A stretch of 46,207 bases of DNA, from positions 1-46,207 of the forward strand of contig LIHJ01000084.1 of the NCBI GenBank assembly GCA_001399805.1, in the 5' to 3' direction. Within the stretch, counting starts at the first letter, position 1. Each line of letters begins with the position of its first letter. The translations under genes and the position numbers were made by a program. Source of the stretch: Candidatus Bathyarchaeota archaeon BA1. Lineage in GTDB: Archaea > Thermoproteota > Bathyarchaeia > Bathyarchaeales > Bathyarchaeaceae. The notes below the pieces were generated by a model. The model saw only the letters and a list, made by a program, of their open reading frames with translations. It was not told the origin of the DNA and searched no databases. Below are positions 25,757 through 33,653 of this stretch, one piece after another.

Positions 25757-26656
25757 TTGAAGGCCCTCGTGGCTGGTGGATCCGGATTTATTGGGCAACA
25801 TTTAGTTGATGCTCTTCTCAAAAGGGGATTTCTGGTTCGGGTTTTCGATCTTGAAGCCAGGGAGCTTGCGCAGATTAGAAACAATCGTTTGGAGTTGTTT
25901 ATTGGAGACATGCTTGATAGAAAAGCTGTTACTGAAGTGATGAAAGGGATTAATGTTGTTTATCACCTGGCCTTAGCCAACTCATTTGAAGATTTCAAGT
26001 CGATTCAGATCAATCTTGAAGGGACAAATAATCTTTTGGAGACGGCATTAAATGAGGGAGTTAAACACTTTTTATTCGCTAGCAGCGGAGTAGTTTACGG
26101 CAGTCCTAGGCGCCAAATAATGGATGAGGATCATCCCCTTTATCCAGAGGAGAGCATAATTGGAGGAAGATGGTATGGGATAACAAAGCTTGCGACCGAA
26201 AAGCTATGTATGAAGTATTATCATGAATTTGGGTTGCCCGTAACAGCATTGCGACTCGGGGCAGTTTACTTAAACGTGGGATGGATTTGCGATCCCATTG
26301 TCTCTGAAGCTCTTAAAGGCAAGAAAATAACCGTGGAGGAAAATGAGTGGAGTGACTACATACACATGGAGGATGTTGTTGAAGCCTTCTTGCTCGCAAC
26401 TCTAAACGAGAAAGCCTATGGCGAAATCTTCAACATTACGAATCCGAACCTCTCGATAAGCGAAAGGGAGTTGGCAGAAATGATCGTAAAAATATTGAAG
26501 TTAAAGAGTAAAATAGGGATCGTAAAAGGACTGCCCCTCAGAGCCAAGGTTACCATTGGCAAAGCTCGAAGACTGTTGAAGTTTAAGCCCAGAAAAGGAA
26601 AGGCTCATTTAAGGAAGGCCATAGAGCAATACTTAAGAGCCTATAAAGAACAGTAG
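25757..26656 (+). CDS. NAD-dependent epimerase/dehydratase (extended SDR)
   Basis: A Rossmann-fold extended short-chain dehydrogenase. The nucleotide loop is GGSGFIGQHLVDALL; FIGDMLDRKAVTEVMKGINV binds the adenine; SSGVVYGSPR and YGITKLATEK hold the catalytic Ser and Tyr-x-x-x-Lys. The sugar-nucleotide-type C-terminal domain (WSDYIHMEDVVEAFLLATLN) follows. The TTG start at 25757 gives the family-like MKALVAGGSG and avoids the 26-base overlap that a GTG start at 25715 would create. Likely acts on a nucleotide sugar. Confidence 0.9.
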   Translation: MKALVAGGSGFIGQHLVDALLKRGFLVRVFDLEARELAQIRNNRLELFIGDMLDRKAVTEVMKGINVVYHLALANSFEDFKSIQINLEGTNNLLETALNEGVKHFLFASSGVVYGSPRRQIMDEDHPLYPEESIIGGRWYGITKLATEKLCMKYYHEFGLPVTALRLGAVYLNVGWICDPIVSEALKGKKITVEENEWSDYIHMEDVVEAFLLATLNEKAYGEIFNITNPNLSISERELAEMIVKILKLKSKIGIVKGLPLRAKVTIGKARRLLKFKPRKGKAHLRKAIEQYLRAYKEQ

Positions 26657-27038
26657 CAAATGAATCAATAAAAATCATAAAACAACCAACACGAAAAGCT
26701 CGGATATCACCGAATAACAAGCTTAATGAGAAGCGGTTTCAAGGGAAAAATATCCGGTTAATCCGAAATTGCAGGGTGAAATCTCGGTAATAGCAATCAA
26801 TATGGAATTAAAGTTATTGGACCAAATACTTTTGGAGTGGTAACCTCCACGCAAATCTCAATGCTTCATTTAGTTTGGTCTGGGTATGTTTTATGTCCTC
26901 CCATGGTGTGGAGTAGGCAGTTGGGTGGCTGTCCTAGCCAGGTTGTCGTCAGGGTTAATTGAGGATGGCAATATTTCATATGCTTCATTTTTATACTCGC
27001 ATCTAAATGGTTTGACACGAAGAAGTGAGGCAGATCCG
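26657..27038. other. Interval without a convincing gene
   Basis: A rightward frame is open from 26886 into the next gene, but the part before about 27039 has atypical composition and does not look conserved. Otherwise AT-rich, no RNA or repeat recognised. Confidence 0.35.
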
Positions 27039-27413
27039 TTGGCTGAGAGGGTCAAGTGGCGCCCAAGTGGAAGCGTCTTAGCAATTGTGCTTTCTGTTAA
27101 CAACGTTCCGATTAGGCTAACTGAGGAAAGATGGTGGCACATAACGGCATACCATGAGGAATTAGCAAATTTTCAAAGGGAAATTCTACTCACTGTCGCT
27201 GAGCCTAATATGCTTTTTTATTCACCACATTGGGCTAGGCCATGTCATGCGGCTGTGAAAGCCTTTCCAAAATTGAGGGAAAGCGGCTTACCAGAGAATC
27301 TTGTTGTTCATTATAGAGAGGTTACTCCTCACGATGGGTTTATATTAACCGCTTTTGCTATGTCTAACAAGCGTATTGAGGTGAGGTTTGGGCGTTGGCG
27401 AAGGCTAAGGTGA
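27039..27413 (+). CDS. Putative BECR/PBECR-like nuclease toxin
   Basis: The recognisable part reads PIRLTEERWWHITAYHEELA, NFQREILLTVAEPNMLFYSP, VVHYREVTPHDGFILTAFAM then IEVRFGRW. The T-x-E-R-W-x-H-I start, the H-P/E-E pairing and the V-V-x-Y-R beta strand match phage-barnase/EndoU-like (PBECR, DUF4258-related) proteins that pair with DUF2283. The gene overlaps the following DUF2283 gene by 19 bases. The TTG start at 27039 follows GTGAGG; the frame is open from 26886 but the first 51 codons look non-coding. Confidence 0.6.
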   Translation: MAERVKWRPSGSVLAIVLSVNNVPIRLTEERWWHITAYHEELANFQREILLTVAEPNMLFYSPHWARPCHAAVKAFPKLRESGLPENLVVHYREVTPHDGFILTAFAMSNKRIEVRFGRWRRLR

Positions 27414-27661
27414 GGATGGCGATTAACCCATTCGTGGCTGTTGAGAGGGCGTTGGCGAAGGCTGAGGGAAAAATCGTGGCAAAGAGGATTTCCTTCATAG
27501 ATTACGATGAAGAGGCTGATGTTCTATATGTTAAGTTTAAGCATTCTAAAGTGGTTGATCATGAATCGCTTGATGAAAACGGGATGATCCTCGCCTCGCT
27601 TAATGAGGATGGGGAAGTGATAGGGCTCATAATCATGGAAGCCAGCTCCCTCGTTAAATAA
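27395..27661 (+). CDS. DUF2283 small protein (antitoxin-like), second copy
   Basis: An 88-residue protein with the DUF2283 pattern ISFIDYDEEADVLYVKFKHS, KVVDHESLDENGMILASLNE, DGEVIGLIIMEAS. It overlaps the BECR-like ORF upstream, the same gene order as the DUF4258-DUF2283 unit 2.4 kb away but on the other strand and with a diverged toxin. The N-terminal extension of about 30 residues is longer than in the other copy. Confidence 0.8.
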   Translation: MAKAKVRMAINPFVAVERALAKAEGKIVAKRISFIDYDEEADVLYVKFKHSKVVDHESLDENGMILASLNEDGEVIGLIIMEASSLVK

Positions 27662-27711
27662 TACAAATTTGCCGTATTAACTTGGAATTAATCATTTGAC
27701 TTTTTTCTGAT

Positions 27712-27945
27712 GTGCGGAGGCGCATAAGGCTAATTATACTTATCGGAGTCATCGTAGTAGTGTTCACCATTGGATACTTCTTGACCTCATGGTTAGGGAA
27801 AAAGGAGCTGTTGTGGGAAGAGGTGGGAGTTTTCAAGGCGAAGCAAGAAGCCAAAATAGAAAATGTGTGCCAATTGCCTAAGCGGCTGGAACGCCCGTCT
27901 ATTACCCCTCTTGTAAGGGAGGAGAAAAGGGTTGAAGTGAAGTAG
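27712..27945 (+). CDS. Small single-pass membrane protein
   Basis: A 77-residue ORF with one N-terminal hydrophobic helix (LIILIGVIVVVFTIGYFLTS) after RRRIR, positive-inside, followed by a charged soluble tail of about 45 residues. GTG start without a clear ribosome binding site. No recognised family. It may anchor something at the membrane. Confidence 0.5.
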   Translation: MRRRIRLIILIGVIVVVFTIGYFLTSWLGKKELLWEEVGVFKAKQEAKIENVCQLPKRLERPSITPLVREEKRVEVK

Positions 27946-28133
27946 TGAAAATGGAGAGGTTCGCCCCTCCCATCTTAATTGAGGTTGGACAGACTTGTTT
28001 CATGCGTCGGAGCGGCATGTTCAAAATGGTTAAGGAAAAAAGTGAATTCATCCATCGGAATTACCACCCCCAATTTCTGGAGATTGGATTCATAAAAGAT
28101 GGTGGGCCCGCGATAACTGCAACTATGAGATAA
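27945..28133 (+). CDS. Short hypothetical ORF
   Basis: A 62-residue frame following the membrane protein with the stop/start overlap TAGTG. It reads MKMERFAPPILIEVGQTCFM and HPQFLEIGFIKDGGPAITAT. No family match; coding status is uncertain. Confidence 0.28.
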   Translation: MKMERFAPPILIEVGQTCFMRRSGMFKMVKEKSEFIHRNYHPQFLEIGFIKDGGPAITATMR

Positions 28134-28240
28134 CTGAAACCTTCTCTTCGCTAGGTAGCTACACTCCTTTAAGGATGAAGGGAATATTTGGTTTTCACCC
28201 TACTAAGTAAGCGATGTCCTAAACAGAAATAATGGAAAAA

Positions 28241-29506
28241 TCATAGAATAACTTGAACGTTTTTTCCGGTCAATCCCAAAAGGATCTTTTCCAATCCACC
28301 TTTCTGATTCTTAATTTTCTCCGATATTTCCCTATGTTCACCATCCAAAACGGCAATTCTCGAATCGATCAACTCCCTTTGCTTCTGTAAGTCTCTCAAC
28401 CCCTTTTGAAGTTGTGCCAACTCGTTTTGAAATGCCGCCATCGCCTCAGACAATAGAAGCTGTTGTCTTTGAGAGAAAGCCTCTTTACAGCTTCGATGTA
28501 TGGGGATCAAGGCGTCTTCGTGAAGAATGCTATGTATTTGCTCTTGAGCCCCTCTTAATCGACTGCTTTTCAGTTTCAGCTTTCCACGAACTATCGCATC
28601 GTCTAACTTTCGGAGAACCCTTTTAAGTAATGGATACCCTTCCTGCTCGGTTGCTAGGGCCTCGAATGGGCTGCTCAAGTATTCCCCAAGCTTTCTTGCC
28701 TCATCAAATGGGAGGTGAACATCGGCGCTCCGAGCCAAGCTCTGAAACTTGTAGAAGGGCTTTTGAAGATAACGCAAATCATGCTTTACCTTTCCTTCCA
28801 ATTCCTCGATTCTTCTATTTGCTTGGACAAGTCCCCTTACCTCATCTTTGCTTTGAATAAGCATGATTTTCTGTTGATCTTCTATGATCTTCTTCTCAAG
28901 AAGATTTCCCTCCAAATCCATTCGTTCCCTATACATCTCAACCCCTTTCGACTCATTCAACAATTGAAAAATCCTGTCAATCATTGGAAATGCCTCTTCA
29001 ACGGCCCTAGCTTTCTCATACTCTTTAGATGAAAAGGTGTGCAGTTCCTTAAGCGCCTCCGAGCACCTTCTTAATGCGGCATCAAACCTTCTGCGGTCGA
29101 TAATGAAATAGGGCTCAATGTAAGGAAACCAGGCCCTCCTTTCTGACTCAGCAGACTCAAGTGTCTTTTCTAAGTCGCCACACAGCATCTGGAGGCTTTC
29201 ATGCAAAATCTTGTCTGGAAAATCAACATTTTCGGTCATTTCTAGGACGCCTCGAGCGAACCGATTCATTGCTTTTGCTGATCGATAGGTTTTGGGGCCA
29301 CCCTTCAGCATTTCCCTCTCGCCATCTTTAAATAGCCTTTCGCACGTATCACGAAAATCCTTTAGCTTACTCTCAACATCCTTAAGCAAACCTAACCCCT
29401 TGTCCCTAAGTGGTTTAACGATAGAAGCTGTTTCTTGCTCTAACCAGTCTTTGAATTCTTCGAGCGGTATTTGAAGTGCCTCGGGCATGATCCCCACTTC
29501 CATCAT
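28241..29506 (-). CDS. Long coiled-coil protein of unknown function
   Basis: A 421-residue, mostly helical, soluble protein starting MMEVGIMPEALQIPLEEFKD. Heptad-like stretches occur around VESKLKDFRDTCERLFKDGE, and near the C-terminus (AAFQNELAQLQKGLRDLQKQ, RELIDSRIAVLDGEHREISE). No ATPase, nuclease or membrane motif. A conserved PFYKFQSLARSADVHLPF segment lies in the middle. Similar archaeal proteins are often mis-annotated as SbcC/SMC fragments because of coiled coils. Divergent from the ECF-S-like gene. Confidence 0.7.
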   Translation of the reverse strand: MMEVGIMPEALQIPLEEFKDWLEQETASIVKPLRDKGLGLLKDVESKLKDFRDTCERLFKDGEREMLKGGPKTYRSAKAMNRFARGVLEMTENVDFPDKILHESLQMLCGDLEKTLESAESERRAWFPYIEPYFIIDRRRFDAALRRCSEALKELHTFSSKEYEKARAVEEAFPMIDRIFQLLNESKGVEMYRERMDLEGNLLEKKIIEDQQKIMLIQSKDEVRGLVQANRRIEELEGKVKHDLRYLQKPFYKFQSLARSADVHLPFDEARKLGEYLSSPFEALATEQEGYPLLKRVLRKLDDAIVRGKLKLKSSRLRGAQEQIHSILHEDALIPIHRSCKEAFSQRQQLLLSEAMAAFQNELAQLQKGLRDLQKQRELIDSRIAVLDGEHREISEKIKNQKGGLEKILLGLTGKNVQVIL

Positions 29507-29619
29507 CTTTAACGAATGAGCTACATCATTAAAATCTTTTCCGAGAAATTTCTTTTACGCATTTTTGAGTAGTTACTCTTATATAATTAGGCGTGCGATG
29601 CCCCAGTGGGGGCAACCCC

Positions 29620-30240
29620 ATGCGTCTTGACAGACCCACGGTGAAAATTGCGGGCGTTGCCTTGATGGCGCCGCTATCTGTCATCATGCAGTGTTTACCT
29701 CCGCTCTTCTTGACCCCCTGGTTTATGCGGGTGGATCTTGTTGCAGTCCCTTGGGTTTTATGCTGGATGCTCTTTGGATTTAAAGCGGCACTTTCCTCCT
29801 TACTTATCAGCGTGCCGCTCGTCGGGGTTTTAGGTCCCTTTGCTGGGGGCTGGGTTGGGGCTATAATGAAGTCTGTTGCGAGTGTCTGGATGTTTGCCAT
29901 ACCCGCCACCATCGCCCGCAAGACAGGGACAAGACGACTCCTATCGAACAAGTGGCTTTACGCGTTTTCAGGTGTGGTTGCAACTGCTGTAAGAGATGTT
30001 GTCTGCATCCTCTTCAACCTCTATTTTGCCATACCATTTTTCTTCGGCATGACCCCTGAGCAGGTTCTTCAATTCTTCTCCAACCCTAGGTTCCAAAGTT
30101 TCATCGGGCTATCGCTTGGTCTGATCGGATTTGGGGCCTACTTCGCTGAGGTGGCCTTTTGGAACAGCGTCCAAGGAATGATTGACATAAGTGTATCGTT
30201 GATCATTGGACTAATTGTTTTAAGAAGGTTCACCAAATAA
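29620..30240 (+). CDS. ECF transporter S-component-like membrane protein
   Basis: About 206 residues with five to six hydrophobic helices: VKIAGVALMAPLSVIMQCLP, VDLVAVPWVLCWMLFGFKAA, LVGVLGPFAGGWVGAIMKSV and ISVSLIIGLIVLRRF. The alternation with the GPFAGGWVGAIMK and RDVVCILFNLYFAIPFFF segments is like vitamin-specific S-components (RibU/ThiT type) of ECF transporters. The ATG at 29620 is chosen over 29593 because it gives MRLDRPTVKIAG and follows GGGGGC. The substrate is unknown; it stands next to mtrH. Confidence 0.75.
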   Translation: MRLDRPTVKIAGVALMAPLSVIMQCLPPLFLTPWFMRVDLVAVPWVLCWMLFGFKAALSSLLISVPLVGVLGPFAGGWVGAIMKSVASVWMFAIPATIARKTGTRRLLSNKWLYAFSGVVATAVRDVVCILFNLYFAIPFFFGMTPEQVLQFFSNPRFQSFIGLSLGLIGFGAYFAEVAFWNSVQGMIDISVSLIIGLIVLRRFTK

Positions 30241-30325
30241 GTGGATGCTGTAAAAGCTGTGCAAACTAAATACGCTAATCTTACCTAAAGATTTGTAGGT
30301 AACAAAGAGAATAGGTGCTTATTTT

Positions 30326-31251
30326 ATGTTGTTGAAGTTTGAGGCTAAGCAAAGAATCTTTGATGTTGGAGGAGTGAGGATTGGTGGACAGCCTGGGGAG
30401 TTGCCCACCGCCCTCATCGGGAATCTTTTCTATAAGGGGATGCCGGAGGAGATTAACCATAAAGGGGGCGAGTTTGATCAAAAGGCTGTATTGAAATGGA
30501 TTGCAATCGCTGAGGAGCTTTCCGAGAAAACAGGAGTACCCCACCTCTTGGATATTATGGCGATGTGCCCTGAGGCGATGAGGAAATACATCTCGTTTGT
30601 TTCTGAGCATAGCGACAAAGTGTTTCTCCTTGATGGAACCAATCCAGAAACACGCATTGCTGGTTTGAAGACGGTTTGGGAACTGGGTTTGCAAGAAAGA
30701 GCCATCTTCAATGCGATTTTTCCCCAGATCTCGGAGGACGAGATTAAGGCTCTTCGTGAGTCAGGCGTGACTGCCGCCATCCTCCTCGCGCATAATGAGA
30801 TGGATTTTTCGCCCGAGGGAAGAATCACGATATTGACGGGTTTTGATGAACAATTAGGTTTGCTACGTATTGCAAAAAGGGCACGGGTGAAGAAGGTTCT
30901 GGTGGACACCATAGTTTTTGACGTGCCAAGCATCGCTTATGCCGTAGAGGCGATCAAGCTTGTGAAAAATGATCTGGGGTATCCAGCCGGTTGTTCCCCG
31001 GCCAACGCCACCTACGACTGGAGGAGGTCGCAGAATGAACTTTTAAAGGGAGGCTTCGCAGCTTATAATGCATCCGCGCATACTATTGCCCAATTCAGCG
31101 GAGCTGATTTTCTGATATATGGACCCATAAAGCAAGCGAAAAACATCATACCCGCTTGTGCTATGAACGATGCGATCATCGCCTACAACGCCATAAGGCG
31201 GTTGGGAACCAAACCCTCGTTCCTGACCACCCACTCTACAAAATCTTTTAG
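30326..31251 (+). CDS. mtrH: MtrH-family methyl-tetrahydromethanopterin methyltransferase (C-terminal frameshift)
   Basis: MtrH moves the methyl group between H4MPT and a corrinoid protein. The TIM-barrel family signatures are RIFDVGGVRIGGQPGELPTA, LIGNLFYKGMPEEINHKGGE, VPHLLDIMAMCPEAMRKYIS, ILLAHNEMDF and YPAGCSPANATYDWRR. One C is missing near 31215, so the natural frame ends in another phase: relatives finish LVPDHPLYKIF, which is read here to TAG at 31249-31251; the uncorrected frame runs to 31378. No mtrA-G membrane subunits are adjacent, so this is a stand-alone MtrH/MtgA-like enzyme that should work with a separate corrinoid protein, possibly that at 31902. Confidence 0.9.
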
Positions 31252-31424
31252 AGAGCACCCTCACTACGTGCTATTTTTCCACCAGAATCAGGGCTTTCCC
31301 AAAAGCCTTTCCACCGCCTGCACCAGAGACAGGCCCCACCCATCTGAAATTGACTTTGGCAAAAAAGTTAACGTTTGACGTAGATAGAAACGAATAAATT
31401 GGTTGTTGACTTTTTCTATACTAG

Positions 31425-31808
31425 TTGGTGGAAATGACTCGAACCTTCAAGAAGATAGAAATAGGAGGAAAGGAAGCCAATGTCCTTTTTGATACTGGCT
31501 CGATAAGGTCTTATGTTAGAAAAGAGTTCGCCTCTAATGTTAGGTGGAGAACTGTTCCATTGAGAGTCGGGTTAAGTGGGCGTATTTACGAGGTCAATGA
31601 GGTATGTGCCTTAAACTGTGCCATAGAAGGTTTGGGATTTGATATAAAGGCGCACCCAGTTGAAGAAATTGGTGTTGATGAGTACGGACGGCGGATAGAT
31701 GTGATAATAGGAGCCTTGGCCATGGAGGAGTGGGCTTTAATCCCTAATCCAAAAACGGGGGAAATAGATTTAACGGCTCTCAGAAAAAGGGAATTCACTG
31801 AATTTTAG
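31425..31808 (+). CDS. Retropepsin-like aspartyl protease fold protein
   Basis: A 127-residue protein with the aspartic protease motif VLFDTGSIRSYVRKEF and second strand features DVIIGALAMEEW (the hydrophobic-hydrophobic-G after the flap). Single-domain retropepsin-like proteins dimerise. Start at GTG 31425 after GGTGG. A related protein lies at 35331. The function of archaeal retropepsin-like proteins is unknown, and proteolysis is not proven. Confidence 0.8.
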   Translation: MVEMTRTFKKIEIGGKEANVLFDTGSIRSYVRKEFASNVRWRTVPLRVGLSGRIYEVNEVCALNCAIEGLGFDIKAHPVEEIGVDEYGRRIDVIIGALAMEEWALIPNPKTGEIDLTALRKREFTEF

Positions 31809-31901
31809 AGTGAGAAATTGCCCCAACTTTTATTGCCCCTTGGCTTTTCTGTTTTAAAGAGAGATCTATCGGCTTTGTTAGACCCAAGGTGCACCCAAAC
31901 C

Positions 31902-32546
31902 CTACCGACGGAGCAACTCTCTAACCTTTTTCATGCAGTCCCATGCGTCTCTCGCATACGCGTCCATGCCGTACCCTTCGCGAATTGATTCAGAAATCGC
32001 TCGCCCCCCCATCACGGTTTTCACCTTCCCGCTGAGTTTCTTCTGCTTCAAAAGCTCGGTCACATCCCTTAAAAAGGGAACGGTCTCGTCCACCGACACT
32101 GAGATGGCGATTATCTGCGCTCCCTCCTTGACAGCAGCGTCAACAAACACATCCGGTGCCACATCCACCCCTAAGTCCACCACTTGAAATCCAGCGGACC
32201 TCAACGCTGCGGCCACGATGTCCTTGCCTAAACTCTGAGTATTTCCCTTTAGCGACCCAATGACAATCTTTCCCATGACTTCTGCTGGTTTAACTTTAAG
32301 ACGTGGTTCAAGAACCTTGAAGGCTTCTCGCATGGCTGAAGCAGCCGCAGCCACGTCTACCACAAAGTATTCCTTCCTCTCGTATCTTTTATCCACCGTC
32401 CGCATGGCTTCCATCAGCCTTTCCAAAGCGATGTCAGTGGGTATGCCTCTTTCAACTGCCTTTTGCGCGATGTTGCGTGCCTTACGGGCGTCGCCGAGAG
32501 TCACGGCGTTAAATAATGCATCTAAAAGCTCTTTATCTCCATGCAA
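31902..32546 (-). CDS. Corrinoid (B12-binding) methyltransferase protein lacking the ligand His
   Basis: A 214-residue MtaC/MtbC/MtgC-type protein. Residues 1-80 are the helical cap (LLDALFNAVTLGDARKARNI, LMEAMRTVDKRYERKEYFVV, DVAAAASAMREAF). The Rossmann B12 domain begins KIVIGSLKGNTQSLGKDIVA, where relatives have G-D-x-H-x-x-G-K-N. Here Asn102 and Gln104 replace the Asp and the cobalt-binding His, while Gly107 is kept. The rest is normal (FQVVDLGVDVAPDVFVDAAV, GGRAISESIREGYGMDAYAR). It follows mch by 29 bases, so it is in the C1 operon and a likely partner of MtrH. Confidence 0.86.
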   Translation of the reverse strand: MHGDKELLDALFNAVTLGDARKARNIAQKAVERGIPTDIALERLMEAMRTVDKRYERKEYFVVDVAAAASAMREAFKVLEPRLKVKPAEVMGKIVIGSLKGNTQSLGKDIVAAALRSAGFQVVDLGVDVAPDVFVDAAVKEGAQIIAISVSVDETVPFLRDVTELLKQKKLSGKVKTVMGGRAISESIREGYGMDAYARDAWDCMKKVRELLRR

Positions 32547-32575
32547 ACCCGAAACACCACCAGAATCAAGCTTGG

Positions 32576-33541
32576 TTAGAGCCCAATCGATCGCTTAAGC
32601 ACCTCCATGTTGATCTTCCCAGCCTGAAAAGTGCTGCCAGTTTTGGCGTTATTAACAATCAAGAGCGCTGGGGCGAATAAGCCGGGATCGATTTGATAAA
32701 AATCGTAATTAGCTTCTTTGAAGATTTCAAGGAACGGTCGCCCATAACCTTTAGAGGCTATGGATGGTGCCCTCTCAACCAGCTCCTTCAGTTTTCCGTC
32801 ATCGTCGTAACTTATGACGTAGCATCCCACACCAGCATATAATATCGCATCATTGGTTCTTCCCATGGCCTCAGCGGATCCGGGGTGCACTGGTGCGATG
32901 GGTGCGTATCCACACGCATGCGTTATCATTTTGGGATCAAGACCTAACCTCATGAGCTTATGTAATCCAGTTTCCACCACCCTGCCTGAGATTTGCGTAG
33001 ACCCCGATATGGTTGTGGTGGGCACTAGGATCAGGGATAGGTGGTCTGGCGTGACCTTGCATTGACCCGAGATGTATGCGATTACGTCATCGGGCGGCTC
33101 CCTATTTGTTTCAAGCACAAGCACCGCCACATCCGCCTCATCCCAATACCCTATCTCCTCATAAAGCTCCCTAGGCTTTCGAGCCAGAGCCCGTGCAGGA
33201 CCAGACCCCATGGCAAAATAGGCCCCAACCTTGATCTGCCAACCGGCAAACTGGGAACCCAAGGTCGCTATGGCTGGGTGATCCGTGTACACGAAGATGG
33301 AGGGCAGTTCAAGATCATTGTATTGTTTACAGAAGATCCTTGCTTCACCATACCCGCCGAGACAAATCTCTGTTATGATCTTGCCGGCGAGGAATCCCCC
33401 CCTCGCCTCGATTCCGGCATCGATTAAAGTTGCGCCCGATTTTTTCTCCTCAACAATCACCCCATACTCCTCAGCCTTTTCGCACAGTTTTTTTACGAGC
33501 GGCCATGCAGTGTGGTTTACGCTCAATCGTAATCGGTGCAT
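32576..33541 (-). CDS. mch: Methenyl-tetrahydromethanopterin cyclohydrolase Mch
   Basis: Mch reversibly hydrolyses methenyl-H4MPT to N5-formyl-H4MPT. The protein of 321 residues begins MHRLRLSVNHTAWPLVKKLC and keeps the family signatures KSGATLIDAGIEARGGFLAG, PSIFVYTDHPAIATLGSQFA, AYFAMGSGPARALARK, and THACGYAPIAPVHPGSAEAM followed by GRTNDAILYAG. The full length is normal and intact. It is first of a two-gene run with the corrinoid protein, and functionally sits between Ftr and the methylene-H4MPT dehydrogenase, both encoded 10 kb away on the other strand. Confidence 0.96.
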   Translation of the reverse strand: MHRLRLSVNHTAWPLVKKLCEKAEEYGVIVEEKKSGATLIDAGIEARGGFLAGKIITEICLGGYGEARIFCKQYNDLELPSIFVYTDHPAIATLGSQFAGWQIKVGAYFAMGSGPARALARKPRELYEEIGYWDEADVAVLVLETNREPPDDVIAYISGQCKVTPDHLSLILVPTTTISGSTQISGRVVETGLHKLMRLGLDPKMITHACGYAPIAPVHPGSAEAMGRTNDAILYAGVGCYVISYDDDGKLKELVERAPSIASKGYGRPFLEIFKEANYDFYQIDPGLFAPALLIVNNAKTGSTFQAGKINMEVLKRSIGL

Positions 33542-33653
33542 ATTCCGTCTCCGTTATCATAAATATTTAAATGCGATTATAAAATCATGGATGTGAAATG
33601 GTCCTATTGAAGAGACCCCTTTATGGTACCCTGAGGTATCGTTAACGGAGTTT

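Noticed and set aside
30281..30933. Minus-strand ORFs opposite mtrH
   Set aside because: They are shadows of the strongly conserved mtrH coding sequence.
31252..31424. Minus-strand reading WVGPVSGAGGGKAFGKALIL behind mtrH
   Set aside because: No start codon or family match, and it lies in the short space between two plus-strand genes; probably composition-driven.
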